From Acidobacteriaceae bacterium (GTDB lineage Bacteria; Acidobacteriota; Terriglobia; Terriglobales; Acidobacteriaceae), in assembly GCA_003134995.1 (NCBI GenBank), contig PLDC01000004.1, forward strand, positions 70,589 to 134,588: DNA of 64,000 bases. Reading direction: 5' to 3'. Below are positions 55,415 through 62,928 of the stretch, piece by piece. Below the pieces are notes generated by a model. That model saw only the letters and a list, made by a program, of their open reading frames with translations. It made no database searches and was not told where the DNA came from. Within the stretch, counting starts at the first letter, position 1; each line of letters begins with the position of its first letter. The translations under genes and the position numbers were made by a program.

Positions 55415-55695
55415 TAAAACGATCCGTCCTGAGTAAACGTATATCCAGGCAGGGACGCGCCTTGGGGGCTCTTCGCCACTTTGATGCGCACGGTCGGGGC
55501 GTCCGGAGCGGTAATTCCCGCCGGACGCAGCATGGCATATTGCGTAAATACTTCGCTGTATACCTTGGTGACCAGATAGTCTTGGCCATCGGCGTCATTA
55601 CGCCAAACTTGCCCGAGTTGAATGGAGTTTACGGCCATAACATTCTGAAGAGATTGCGTGAACTCCAGACTACCGAGGGATATCTGTTGAGTCAA
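55414..55695 (-). CDS. Small hypothetical protein
   Basis: A 93-residue protein: MTQQISLGSLEFTQSLQNVM, then AVNSIQLGQVWRNDADGQDY, LVTKVYSEVFTQYAMLRPAG and ITAPDAPTVRIKVAKSPQGA. The central QLGQVWRNDADGQDYLVTKV looks like a small SH3-like beta-barrel. No family recognised. It is divergent from nth with 43 bases between starts. Its C-terminal codons overlap the right-hand CAGTTCTC repeat. Confidence 0.55.
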   Translation of the reverse strand: MTQQISLGSLEFTQSLQNVMAVNSIQLGQVWRNDADGQDYLVTKVYSEVFTQYAMLRPAGITAPDAPTVRIKVAKSPQGASLPGYTFTQDGSF

Positions 55696-55738
55696 TGCTA
55701 CCTGTAGTTACCGAGGTCTCTGCTAAGATGTTGCCCTC

Positions 55739-56587
55739 ATGCCCCGCGGAAGCAATACGCGCCAACCCGCACGCTCCGGCCGCCAAGAAGGCGTGCCGCA
55801 CAATCTTCCTTCGTCATCACTCAGGCCAAAATCCCGCGCATCATCTGATCAGAAAACATCGGATCGGAAAACAAAAGTTGCCGCCGTCGTTTCAAAAGCC
55901 GCGAAAGGCTACAATCCTCTCGCACCCGGCCGCATCGCCGAAATCCTGAAGCGCCTCGACGAACTCTATCCCGATGTCACCTGCGCCCTCACGCACACGA
56001 GCGCGTGGGAGCTTCTCGTTGCCACAATCCTCTCCGCGCAATCGACTGACGTCAACGTGAACCGTGTTACTCCCGAACTTTTCCGCAAATATCCCACGGT
56101 CGAGGCCTTCGCCGCGCTCACGCCCGAGCAACTCGAACCGGACGTGCGCTCCACGGGATTCTTCCGCAACAAATCGAAGTCAGTGGTCGGTGCGGCCAAG
56201 AAGATCGTCGCCGATTTCGGTGGTCAAGTTCCTCTGGAAATGGAAGACCTCCTCACTCTGCCCGGAGTCGCCCGCAAGACTGCGAACGTCGTGCTAGGAA
56301 GTTGGTTCAAAAAAGCCGAAGGTGTGGTCGTCGACACTCACGTGCACCGCATCTCGCGCCGCCTCGAACTCACGACGAACAATGATCCGCAGAAAATCGA
56401 GCAGGATTTAATGCGCATCATCCCGCGCGAGAAATGGATTCTGTTCTCTCACCAGATCATCTGGCATGGACGCAAACTCTGCATCGCCCGCAAACCCAAA
56501 TGCGTCGACTGCCCGCTGGAAAATCTCTGCCACGCCGCCGACAAGACGTGGAGCACCGTGGAGATGCACAAGAACGCGAAAGCGTGA
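55739..56587 (+). CDS. nth: Endonuclease III with basic N-terminal extension
   Basis: A 282-residue protein. ELLVATILSAQSTDVNVNRV starts the conserved fold, LLTLPGVARKTANVVLGSWF is the helix-hairpin-helix with catalytic Lys, VVDTHVHRISRRLELT carries the catalytic Asp, and LCIARKPKCVDCPLENLC binds the [4Fe-4S] cluster. It excises oxidised pyrimidines as a glycosylase/AP lyase. The first about 60 residues (MPRGSNTRQPARSGRQEGVP, then SKAAKGYNPLAPG) are a disordered basic tail not present in E. coli Nth. An internal start could shorten it. Confidence 0.93.
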   Translation: MPRGSNTRQPARSGRQEGVPHNLPSSSLRPKSRASSDQKTSDRKTKVAAVVSKAAKGYNPLAPGRIAEILKRLDELYPDVTCALTHTSAWELLVATILSAQSTDVNVNRVTPELFRKYPTVEAFAALTPEQLEPDVRSTGFFRNKSKSVVGAAKKIVADFGGQVPLEMEDLLTLPGVARKTANVVLGSWFKKAEGVVVDTHVHRISRRLELTTNNDPQKIEQDLMRIIPREKWILFSHQIIWHGRKLCIARKPKCVDCPLENLCHAADKTWSTVEMHKNAKA

Positions 56588-56701
56588 CGCCAGGCGCGCA
56601 AGGACGGGATGCCGCGTTAGCTGTCCCATTTCCGGCCTCGGGTCACCCGCTCTGCTCATTCTTTGCTTGCTTTCGACCGTGATCGCGGCAACAATAGTTC
56701 G

Positions 56702-57040
56702 ATGTCCGATGTAGTCCAATCCGTCCGCCAGCTCTTGCAGGATTTCATTGCTCCCGAGTTGCGCGAGTTGAAGAGCGATGTAAGGCAGGTCGACAGCAAG
56801 ATCGATTCGGAGTCCACCAACCTCAAGGCCAAGATCGATTCCGAAACCAAGCGCTTGGAGGACAAGATCGTTTCCGAGGTCGGGCGTCTCGAAGACAAAG
56901 TGGATTCTGGCTTCGCGCAGATGCGCACGCTCCTCGAGAACGCCTACCTGCGCTCCGAACTCGAAGCCACGCGCGACATTTCGAACCTGCGCGAGCGCGT
57001 GACGCGGCTCAAAGTCGAGCGCGGCTCATCGCGGCAGTAA
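56702..57040 (+). CDS. Small coiled-coil protein
   Basis: A 112-residue protein with a long heptad-like coiled coil: MSDVVQSVRQLLQDFIAPEL, then DSKIDSESTNLKAKIDSETK and RLEDKIVSEVGRLEDKVDSG. The repeating KIDSE/KLxDKIxSE units suggest a parallel coiled-coil rod of about 80 residues, as in DUF1640-like or tail-fibre-linker-like proteins. No signal peptide or TM segment. Function unknown. The ATG 56702 is preferred over a longer frame to 56663 with a weak context. Confidence 0.55.
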   Translation: MSDVVQSVRQLLQDFIAPELRELKSDVRQVDSKIDSESTNLKAKIDSETKRLEDKIVSEVGRLEDKVDSGFAQMRTLLENAYLRSELEATRDISNLRERVTRLKVERGSSRQ

Positions 57041-57125
57041 CCGTGTTTCGCCCCAGGACAGAGCAAGCTCGATTCCGCGTCTGCTACACTTTCGCTTCGG
57101 ATTCACTCCGAGGCTCTCACGACCC

Positions 57126-59147
57126 ATGCGCACTTTCATTCCGTTTGCTATCGTCATATTCATGAGCACAGTGGTTGCCGAAACCCTCACCGCCCAGACT
57201 TTGCCCGCGCCGCAGGCAGTCACCGATCCCAAGCAGATCGCCTCGAAATCCAACCTGCAGGTTGAGCCGCGCAGCCTCACCATCGAAAAGCTCTACATGA
57301 CGCGCCAGGTCGGCCGGCCCACGTGGTCGCCCGACGGCAAGAGCATCGCGTTCGTCTCAAACATGAGCGGACGCAACAATCTGTGGCTCGTCCCGGCGGA
57401 AGGTGGGTGGCCGGTGCAGCTCACGGTGAGCGACCAGCGACAAACTTCGCCAGCGTGGTCGCCCGATGGCAAATGGATCGCGTATCAATCCGACTACGAT
57501 GGGGACGAACTGTGGGATATTTTTCTGGTCTCGCCTAAGACCGGCAAAGTGGTCAACCTCACCAGCACGCGCGAGATCGCCGAGATGGATCCCACATGGT
57601 CGCCCGACGGACGCTACCTTGCGTACCTGGTGAAACCAAAGACCTCGGCGGCCCACGAGATCGATATTTATGACACGGCGATGCGCGAGGTGAAGCACCT
57701 CACCACCGGCACTCCGCAGGACAAGGGCAACTCCAATCCCATTTGGTCGAAGGACGGGAAATATATTGTCTACACGCAGGAGCAGGCCAAGGGCACGGAT
57801 TCGAATATCTTTATCGCCGAGGTTGCGACTGGAAAAAGCACGCTGCTCACGCCGCATGAGGGCGAGCAGAGGTTTTTCGCCAATGATAATGATCCGGCGT
57901 TGGGGAAGGACGGCGGGCAGATACTTATCACTTCCAATGCCGCGAATGGCTATGACAACATCGGCCTCATCGAATACACAAGTAAAGGTCCGTCACTCGC
58001 TCCATCTCGGACGAAATGGCTCACCAATGATAAATGGGAAATTCGCGGCGGCGAGTTCTCACCCGATGGCAAGCACATCACGTTCAGCGCCAACGTCGAT
58101 GGCAACGAAGACATTTATCTGCATGATCTCGCGAGCGGCAAGTCAACAATGTTGCCCATCCCAAAAGGCGTGAACGAGCCTGCCGGCGGGCATTCTGCAT
58201 TCACTAAAGACGGCGCGCGCCTGCTTTACTACCATAACGGCCCCACAGCTCCGGGAGATCTTTGGGTGTATACGCTGGCGACCGGCAAATCGCATCAGGT
58301 AACGCATTCGCTCGTCGCCGGAGTTCAGTCGGAGGACATGGTCGAGCCTTATCTGGTGCACTATCCCAGCCGCGACGGCAAGTGGACCATCTCCGCATTT
58401 CTCTATGTCCCCTTCAATATGGCGCGCAACGGCGAGAACGCCGCCATCGTTTACATCCACGGTGGACCGGCTTCGCAGACCATGAATTTGTTCAACCGTT
58501 TCGTGCAGTACGCCGCCAATCAAGGCTACATGGTGCTCGCGCCCAACTACCGCGGCTCGACGGGATACGGAAAAGAATTTCAGCAGGCGAATTTATTCGA
58601 CATGGGCGGCGGCGATTTGCAGGACGTGCTGGCCGGCGTCGACTGGATCAAGCAGACCGGCCATCTCGATCCGAAAAAGATTGCCGTCATGGGCGGGAGC
58701 TACGGCGGCTATCTCAGCATGATGTCAGTCACCAAAGCGCCTGACGTCTGGGCCGCGGGCGTGCCTATCGTTCCTTTTGTGAACTGGTTCACAGAAATCG
58801 AGAACGAAGATCCCGTGCTGCAACAATCCGATCTTGCGACCATGGGCGATGTGGTGAAAAACAAAGCGCTCTACGAAGACCGCTCGCCCATCAACTTCAT
58901 CGATCGGATCAAAGCCCCACTGCTGTTGCTTGCGGGCGGACACGATCCACGCTGCCCGAAGTCGGAAACGCAGCAGGTGGTCGATGCCATCAAAAAACGC
59001 GGTGGCACCGTCGACTACAAGATTTACGAAAATGAAGGTCACGGCTTCGCCCGCGTAGAGAATCAGATCGACGCGTACCGGCGGGTCGCAGACTTTCTAA
59101 TGGCGCACGTGCCGCCGGCGGATTGCAGTTGTTCGCTGACGGAATAA
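57126..59147 (+). CDS. Secreted S9-family prolyl oligopeptidase-like peptidase
   Basis: A 673-residue protein with a signal peptide (MRTFIPFAIVIFMSTVVAET, ending TLTAQ). The N-terminal half is a TolB-like beta-propeller (PTWSPDGKSIAFVSNMSGRN, repeated SPDGKW units) and the C-terminal half an alpha/beta hydrolase. AVMGGSYGGYLSMMSVTKAP holds the nucleophile Ser near residue 523, LLLAGGHDPRCPKSETQQVV the Asp, and YENEGHGFARVENQIDAYR the His. It would cleave peptides in the periplasm, as dipeptidyl- or acylaminoacyl-peptidases do. It stands alone, with convergent DUF2834 gene after. Confidence 0.9.
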   Translation: MRTFIPFAIVIFMSTVVAETLTAQTLPAPQAVTDPKQIASKSNLQVEPRSLTIEKLYMTRQVGRPTWSPDGKSIAFVSNMSGRNNLWLVPAEGGWPVQLTVSDQRQTSPAWSPDGKWIAYQSDYDGDELWDIFLVSPKTGKVVNLTSTREIAEMDPTWSPDGRYLAYLVKPKTSAAHEIDIYDTAMREVKHLTTGTPQDKGNSNPIWSKDGKYIVYTQEQAKGTDSNIFIAEVATGKSTLLTPHEGEQRFFANDNDPALGKDGGQILITSNAANGYDNIGLIEYTSKGPSLAPSRTKWLTNDKWEIRGGEFSPDGKHITFSANVDGNEDIYLHDLASGKSTMLPIPKGVNEPAGGHSAFTKDGARLLYYHNGPTAPGDLWVYTLATGKSHQVTHSLVAGVQSEDMVEPYLVHYPSRDGKWTISAFLYVPFNMARNGENAAIVYIHGGPASQTMNLFNRFVQYAANQGYMVLAPNYRGSTGYGKEFQQANLFDMGGGDLQDVLAGVDWIKQTGHLDPKKIAVMGGSYGGYLSMMSVTKAPDVWAAGVPIVPFVNWFTEIENEDPVLQQSDLATMGDVVKNKALYEDRSPINFIDRIKAPLLLLAGGHDPRCPKSETQQVVDAIKKRGGTVDYKIYENEGHGFARVENQIDAYRRVADFLMAHVPPADCSCSLTE

Positions 59148-59160
59148 AGTCACGATCTGG

Positions 59161-59514
59161 TCACGCTGGCGCGGGAACGCCGTCCACTCGCTTGAGTTCT
59201 TCCATTCTCAATTCCCGCATATAGAGAAACATCGGCAGGGCGAGCGAAACGCCCACCGTCAGCATCGCTAACACCGGAAGCCATCTGCGGCGAATCTTCA
59301 GCCTTCCGCTTTCGACTCGCATAAACGCGATCAACACGACAGCGGAGACTAACACGTCCATTCCGAAAAAAGCGCTGATCCGGTTGGCGAAAAGTTCGCG
59401 GACGAAGAGCGAAAGATTTATTCCATGGTGTTGAAGTACCCACGGCACAAACTGCCAGTAGGGCAGGATAGCCCCGACAAAACAAAGCACGAGGTAAATC
59501 GTCTTCGGTTTCAT
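59161..59514 (-). CDS. DUF2834 family membrane protein
   Basis: A 117-residue protein with three TM helices: IYLVLCFVGAILPYWQFVPW, then FFGMDVLVSAVVLIAFMRVE and RWLPVLAMLTVGVSLALPMF. The LPYWQFVPW motif after helix one, followed by an FANRISAFFGMDVLVSAVV stretch, is characteristic of DUF2834. Function unknown. It follows hemD by 46 bases on the same strand, so it may be the last gene of the haem operon. Confidence 0.8.
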   Translation of the reverse strand: MKPKTIYLVLCFVGAILPYWQFVPWVLQHHGINLSLFVRELFANRISAFFGMDVLVSAVVLIAFMRVESGRLKIRRRWLPVLAMLTVGVSLALPMFLYMRELRMEELKRVDGVPAPA

Positions 59515-59560
59515 CCCGGCAATTTAACAGATCGGGAGCCGTGCGTGTCGAAGTGTGCCG

Positions 59561-60382
59561 CTACACCCAGGCCTTTGAGGGACTCTGCTTAGACATGAAT
59601 CGCACAATGGCCTCCACCAGGCCCGGAATCGTGAACTTCCTGGCCGCAATGTCTGCCCGCAAGCCAAGCTCGCGCAAAGTAGAAGACGTCACAGGACCGA
59701 TCGAGGCAAGCTTTACATCATTGAAGTTCGCTTTGCGCGCGCCAAGCAAAGTTACAAAATTGCGCGCGGTGGAAGAACTGGTAAATGTAACCACATGCGG
59801 GCGGCGCCGCGGATTCTTCAGCGCGCTTTGCAAGCGCGTGCGCGAAGATTGCGGCACAACCGTTTCATAGGCTTCCACCACATCCACATGAGCTCCGGCC
59901 TTGCGCAACTCGGTCGGAATGACGTCGCGAGCGACCTTAGCGCGCACCAGCAGCACTCGCTTCCCTCGCACCCGCCTCTGCAGGCTGCGAACGACGGACT
60001 CCGCGACATATTCTTTGGGGACAACATCCACGTGGATGCCGTGCTGTTCGATCGCCCTCTTTGTCGCAGGGCCAATGGCCGCGACGTTCAAGTGCTTGAA
60101 ATTTTGCTTCAGCCTAAGTTTGGCGAGCCGCTCCCACATTGCCTCGACGCCATTCGCGCTGGTTAGAATGAGCCAGTCATATCCCTCGAGATTTTTCAAT
60201 GCCGAATCGAGCGGCTTGAAGCTGCGCGGTTTGCGGATTTCGATGAACGGAATTTCAAGCACGCTAGCGCCCAATTTGCGTAATTCGCCAGAAAGCGCAC
60301 CGGCCTGATGGCGCGCGCGGCCCACCAGCACGCGTACGCCCGCCAGTGGCTGATCACTTGAGATTTGGGTCTTCCTCTTCAT
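59561..60382 (-). CDS. hemD: Uroporphyrinogen-III synthase
   Basis: A 273-residue protein. GVRVLVGRARHQAGALSGEL opens the first alpha/beta lobe, ASVLEIPFIEIRKP and YDWLILTSANGVEAMWERLA are typical, and PHVVTFTSSSTARNFVTLLG with LASIGPVTSSTLRELGLRAD opens the second. It closes the linear tetrapyrrole hydroxymethylbilane with D-ring inversion. The sequence is weakly conserved across the family, but the T-S-x-N-G and SIGPVT motifs and the position after hemC/hemA support the call. Confidence 0.88.
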   Translation of the reverse strand: MKRKTQISSDQPLAGVRVLVGRARHQAGALSGELRKLGASVLEIPFIEIRKPRSFKPLDSALKNLEGYDWLILTSANGVEAMWERLAKLRLKQNFKHLNVAAIGPATKRAIEQHGIHVDVVPKEYVAESVVRSLQRRVRGKRVLLVRAKVARDVIPTELRKAGAHVDVVEAYETVVPQSSRTRLQSALKNPRRRPHVVTFTSSSTARNFVTLLGARKANFNDVKLASIGPVTSSTLRELGLRADIAARKFTIPGLVEAIVRFMSKQSPSKAWV

Positions 60383-60420
60383 GGTTAGAGTAGGCAGGCA
60401 AAGAACCAGCCCAGGTGATC

Positions 60421-61065
60421 TTAGTCGTTCTCTTTCTTAACTGTCTTCAGCCCGAGCCCCTGTTCGCGCATCAACTGAGAGACTCCCGACACCAAGGTAT
60501 CCTCAGATTTATCCAGTGATGCGATCACATTCGACTGATCCTGCAGGGTTCGATTCTGGCTTAGTTTGAACTTGCCTTCGATCCTGGTGGCAACTATTTC
60601 GAAGCCCACAATCTGGCGTAGCATGTTCTCGCGAAATGTCGGGGTGGTTTGCTTCCACTGCGAGCGGTATGCTGGATCAAAGGTTTCAATCAGTTCGTCG
60701 AGCATTCCGTGCAACTCCCCCGGCGAGGAGACAATTCGCGCGTCGCCGTAGACGTGCGCCGCCGCATAGTTCCACGTGGGAACGCTATCGAGCGCAACGT
60801 AGTTGCTGGGCGAAATATAGGAATGCGCTCCGTGAAAAATCGTCAAACACTGCGCCTGCCGTTCGAGATAGTGCCAGTGCGGGTTGGCCTTCGCCACATG
60901 TCCGCGCAATACGGTCTTCCCTTCTTTGGCATCGACAGAAAGTGGCAAATGCGTCGCAAACGGGCCTTCATCGGTAGCCGAAATCAGGATGGCAAAAGGA
61001 TTCGCCCGCATGAACGCAATAGCGTCAGCATCGTGGCGCAAACGAAAATGTTCAGGAATGTACAC
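60421..61065 (-). CDS. PaiB-family FMN-binding protein
   Basis: A 214-residue protein. MYIPEHFRLRHDADAIAFMR is the family N-terminus, HLPLSVDAKEGKTVLRGHVA and ISPSNYVALDSVPTWNYAAA, with the HVYGDARIV segment, are PaiB hallmarks. PaiB proteins have a split-barrel FMN-binding fold like pyridoxamine-phosphate oxidases; the Bacillus member was described as a negative regulator of protease and sporulation genes. Here it lies inside the haem operon, so a link to flavin or haem redox metabolism is possible but unproven. Confidence 0.85.
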   Translation of the reverse strand: MYIPEHFRLRHDADAIAFMRANPFAILISATDEGPFATHLPLSVDAKEGKTVLRGHVAKANPHWHYLERQAQCLTIFHGAHSYISPSNYVALDSVPTWNYAAAHVYGDARIVSSPGELHGMLDELIETFDPAYRSQWKQTTPTFRENMLRQIVGFEIVATRIEGKFKLSQNRTLQDQSNVIASLDKSEDTLVSGVSQLMREQGLGLKTVKKEND

Positions 61066-61078
61066 AGATTGTGCTTTT

Positions 61079-61585
61079 CTACTTTGCGGGTGACTCCGCC
61101 GACTGCTTCCTTCGCACGTAGATAACTTTTTCTACTTCGGCGATCACAACTCCGGCTTCATCTTTCACTTCTACCGTAAAAACAGGTTCATACTTCGGCA
61201 GCGTCTTCAGTTTCTCGCGAATGTCGTCGATCTGAATGTCGGACAAACGAAATTCCGCGCGCACGGTTCCCTTCCCCGGTTTTCGATAGCGGATGGTCGC
61301 CGCTTTATCCCAGACGATGTAATCGCGGCCAAGGTTCGCCATCAGCATGAGCATATAGAACGGATCGGTCATGGCAAACAGCGATCCACCGAATTGCGTG
61401 CCGACGTAGTTGGCATTCCAGAAGCGCAGCTTCATCTCAACATCGACCGCCTTCATGTCAGGCGCAATGCGCATGACGCGAATGCCCATGCCCAGGAATG
61501 GTGGCCAGAAGTTGATCCAGCGGCGAAGAGCGCGCGACTTCTTGCCACCGCCGAGAAGTTGCAGAAGCACGCTGCCGCTCTTCAT
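61079..61585 (-). CDS. DUF4442 hotdog-fold protein
   Basis: A 168-residue protein: LRRWINFWPPFLGMGIRVMR, then AVDVEMKLRFWNANYVGTQF and GGSLFAMTDPFYMLMLMANL. The RFWNxNYVGTQFGGSLFAMTDPF segment is the DUF4442 signature, related to PaaI-type thioesterases. It may hydrolyse or bind acyl-CoA. It sits 33 bases after hemC and 13 bases before the PaiB gene within the haem operon. Confidence 0.82.
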   Translation of the reverse strand: MKSGSVLLQLLGGGKKSRALRRWINFWPPFLGMGIRVMRIAPDMKAVDVEMKLRFWNANYVGTQFGGSLFAMTDPFYMLMLMANLGRDYIVWDKAATIRYRKPGKGTVRAEFRLSDIQIDDIREKLKTLPKYEPVFTVEVKDEAGVVIAEVEKVIYVRRKQSAESPAK

Positions 61586-61618
61586 GCTCGATCGCGATCC
61601 GGGGTCTTCATTCAGAAC

Positions 61619-62560
61619 TCAAGGTTGCGGCGGCACAGCGAGACCACGACCGTACACGGCCGCGAGAATCTCGTCGCCGCCACGGCCGAGCAATGTTTCG
61701 CCCACCGCATTGCCGAGCGCTTCGGGATCATCGAGATCGCCGTCGCGCGACTCACGCAGAAGCTTCGATCCATCGGGATCGGCAACGATGGCTTCGAGGT
61801 GCAGCTTGCCATTTTTCATTTCAGCAAATGCGCCGATCGGAACCTGGCAACCTCCGCCGAGACTGTTGAGCAGAGCGCGCTCGCAGGTGGTCGCAGCGCG
61901 CGCCGCATCATCGTTCAAAAATGCAAGGTGCTGACGCGTAGCCGAATCGCCCAACCGGATTTCTATGCCGAGCGCGCCCTGGCCGGCAGCAGGGCACATA
62001 ATTTCCGCGGGGATGATCTGCTTGACCAGTTCAGTTTTTCCCAGACGCTTCAGCCCAGCCGAAGCCAGAATAATAGCGTCGTATTCTCCTTGTTCGAGTT
62101 TGCGCAGGCGCGTATCGACATTGCCGCGCAGAGGATGAATATCGAGATCGGGACGAACCGCCTTCAGTTGTGCCTGACGGCGCAGGCTGGAGGTTCCCAC
62201 GCGCGCGGCGTGCGGCAGTTCCTGAAAGCTCGAATACTTGCGCGAACAGAAAGCATCGCGCGGATCTTGCCGCTCGGTGATGGCCGCGATTTCGAATCCC
62301 GGCGGAAGTTCGGTCGGCAAGTCCTTCAACGAATGCACGGCGAGATCGACGCGCCCAGCGGCGAGCGCCTCTTCAATTTCTTTCGTGAACATGCCCTTGG
62401 TGCCGACCATGGCGAGGGCGACGTCAGTAATCTTGTCGCCGGTAGTGTGGATGATTTCGATTTCCACTTCGTGGCCGCGAGCGCGCAGCTGAGCGGAGAT
62501 GTGGTTGGATTGCCAGAGGGCGAGCTGCGAGCCGCGGGAGCCGATGCGGAGCTTAGGCAT
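61619..62560 (-). CDS. hemC: Hydroxymethylbilane synthase (porphobilinogen deaminase)
   Basis: A 313-residue protein. [20 protein letters not shown] is the N-terminus, [20 protein letters not shown] and [20 protein letters not shown] are substrate-binding loops, and [18 protein letters not shown] holds the conserved Cys that carries the dipyrromethane cofactor. It polymerises four porphobilinogens. The start ATG has GGAG nine bases upstream. A terminator-like hairpin and the tRNA-like element lie in its leader. Confidence 0.95.
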   Translation of the reverse strand: MPKLRIGSRGSQLALWQSNHISAQLRARGHEVEIEIIHTTGDKITDVALAMVGTKGMFTKEIEEALAAGRVDLAVHSLKDLPTELPPGFEIAAITERQDPRDAFCSRKYSSFQELPHAARVGTSSLRRQAQLKAVRPDLDIHPLRGNVDTRLRKLEQGEYDAIILASAGLKRLGKTELVKQIIPAEIMCPAAGQGALGIEIRLGDSATRQHLAFLNDDAARAATTCERALLNSLGGGCQVPIGAFAEMKNGKLHLEAIVADPDGSKLLRESRDGDLDDPEALGNAVGETLLGRGGDEILAAVYGRGLAVPPQP

Positions 62561-62597
62561 GGGATGAGCTCCGAGGTAGGGTGTCGTGCAAATGCAA

Positions 62598-62620
62598 AAG
62601 GCGGCTGGTTAGGCCGCCTT
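62598..62620 (-). terminator. Terminator/attenuator-like hairpin in the hemC leader
   Basis: On the minus strand AAGGCGGC pairs with GCCGCCTT around the loop CTAACCA, and the stem runs into TTTTGC. The hairpin lies 38 bases before the hemC start and after the tRNA-like element. The short U run makes it a weak terminator, which would suit an attenuator. Function is inferred. Confidence 0.5.
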
Positions 62621-62636
62621 GAAAAATAGATACCGT

Positions 62637-62807
62637 GCCGCGCTTGAGAACCATTTTTAACATAGCACTTGACCTACAGGTCGTCAAGAAACATTCGCTA
62701 GTTAAAGTGATTCTAAAGTCCCGTGGGTCGCGTAGTACGGCGGAGAGTAAGGGACTCGAACCCCTCGCGGCTGCGAACAGCCGCGACCCACGGTTCTCAA
62801 GCGCGGC
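62637..62807. repeat. Inverted repeats that mirror segments of the tRNA-like element
   Basis: GCCGCGCTTGAGAACC occurs on the plus strand at 62637-62652 and on the minus strand at 62792-62807. CCGTGGGTCGCG occurs on the plus strand at 62721-62732 and on the minus strand at 62782-62793. Together they mirror a contiguous 26-base part of the tRNA-like element (62782-62807: anticodon and variable arms). RNA from this region could fold either as a cloverleaf or as long hairpins. Confidence 0.8.
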
Positions 62808-62834
62808 CCAGTACCCACACTGGTAGTACTCTCC
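62739..62834 (-). tRNA. tRNA-like element resembling selenocysteine or allo-tRNA
   Basis: Read on the minus strand, G1 is at 62834. GGAGAGTA (62834-62827) pairs with TACTCTCC (62749-62742), so the acceptor stem can be 8 bp with a 4-bp T stem, or 7 with 5. The D arm (62823-62808) has a 6-bp stem (CCAGTG/TACTGG) and the 4-base loop TGGG. The anticodon stem is 5 bp (CCGCG/CGTGG) with loop CTTGAGAAC; if the C-C mismatch is ignored, a 7-base loop has anticodon GAG. The variable arm is a perfect 8-bp stem with a TTCG loop. The T loop is TTCGAGT, and G73 and CC are encoded. A 6/4 D arm and long variable arm are selenocysteine-tRNA features, but the TCA anticodon is absent. G73 suits serine charging rather than leucine. 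It may be a functional allo-tRNA or a regulatory tRNA mimic. Confidence 0.55.
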
Positions 62835-62867
62835 GAAGCCCCGATTGAGCAACGCCAGAGTACTACC
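62822..62867. repeat. Inverted repeat pairing the 5' leader with the tRNA-like acceptor
   Basis: GGTAGTACTCT at 62822-62832 is mirrored exactly by AGAGTACTACC at 62857-62867. On the minus strand the leader copy could pair with the 5' end of the tRNA-like element and compete with cloverleaf formation. The leader also has a local hairpin TACTACC/GGTAGTA at 62861-62879. Confidence 0.75.
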
Positions 62868-62928
62868 GCCAAGGTAGTAAAGTTCACGGATTCGCTCGAA
62901 GCACGAAAAAAATCGTTCCATTATGGTC

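Noticed and set aside
62561-62830. T-box riboswitch in the hemC leader
   Set aside because: The GTGGGTCGCGG segment only superficially resembles the T-box core, no Stem I specifier loop or AG bulge is visible, and the region matches a tRNA itself better than a tRNA-sensing leader.
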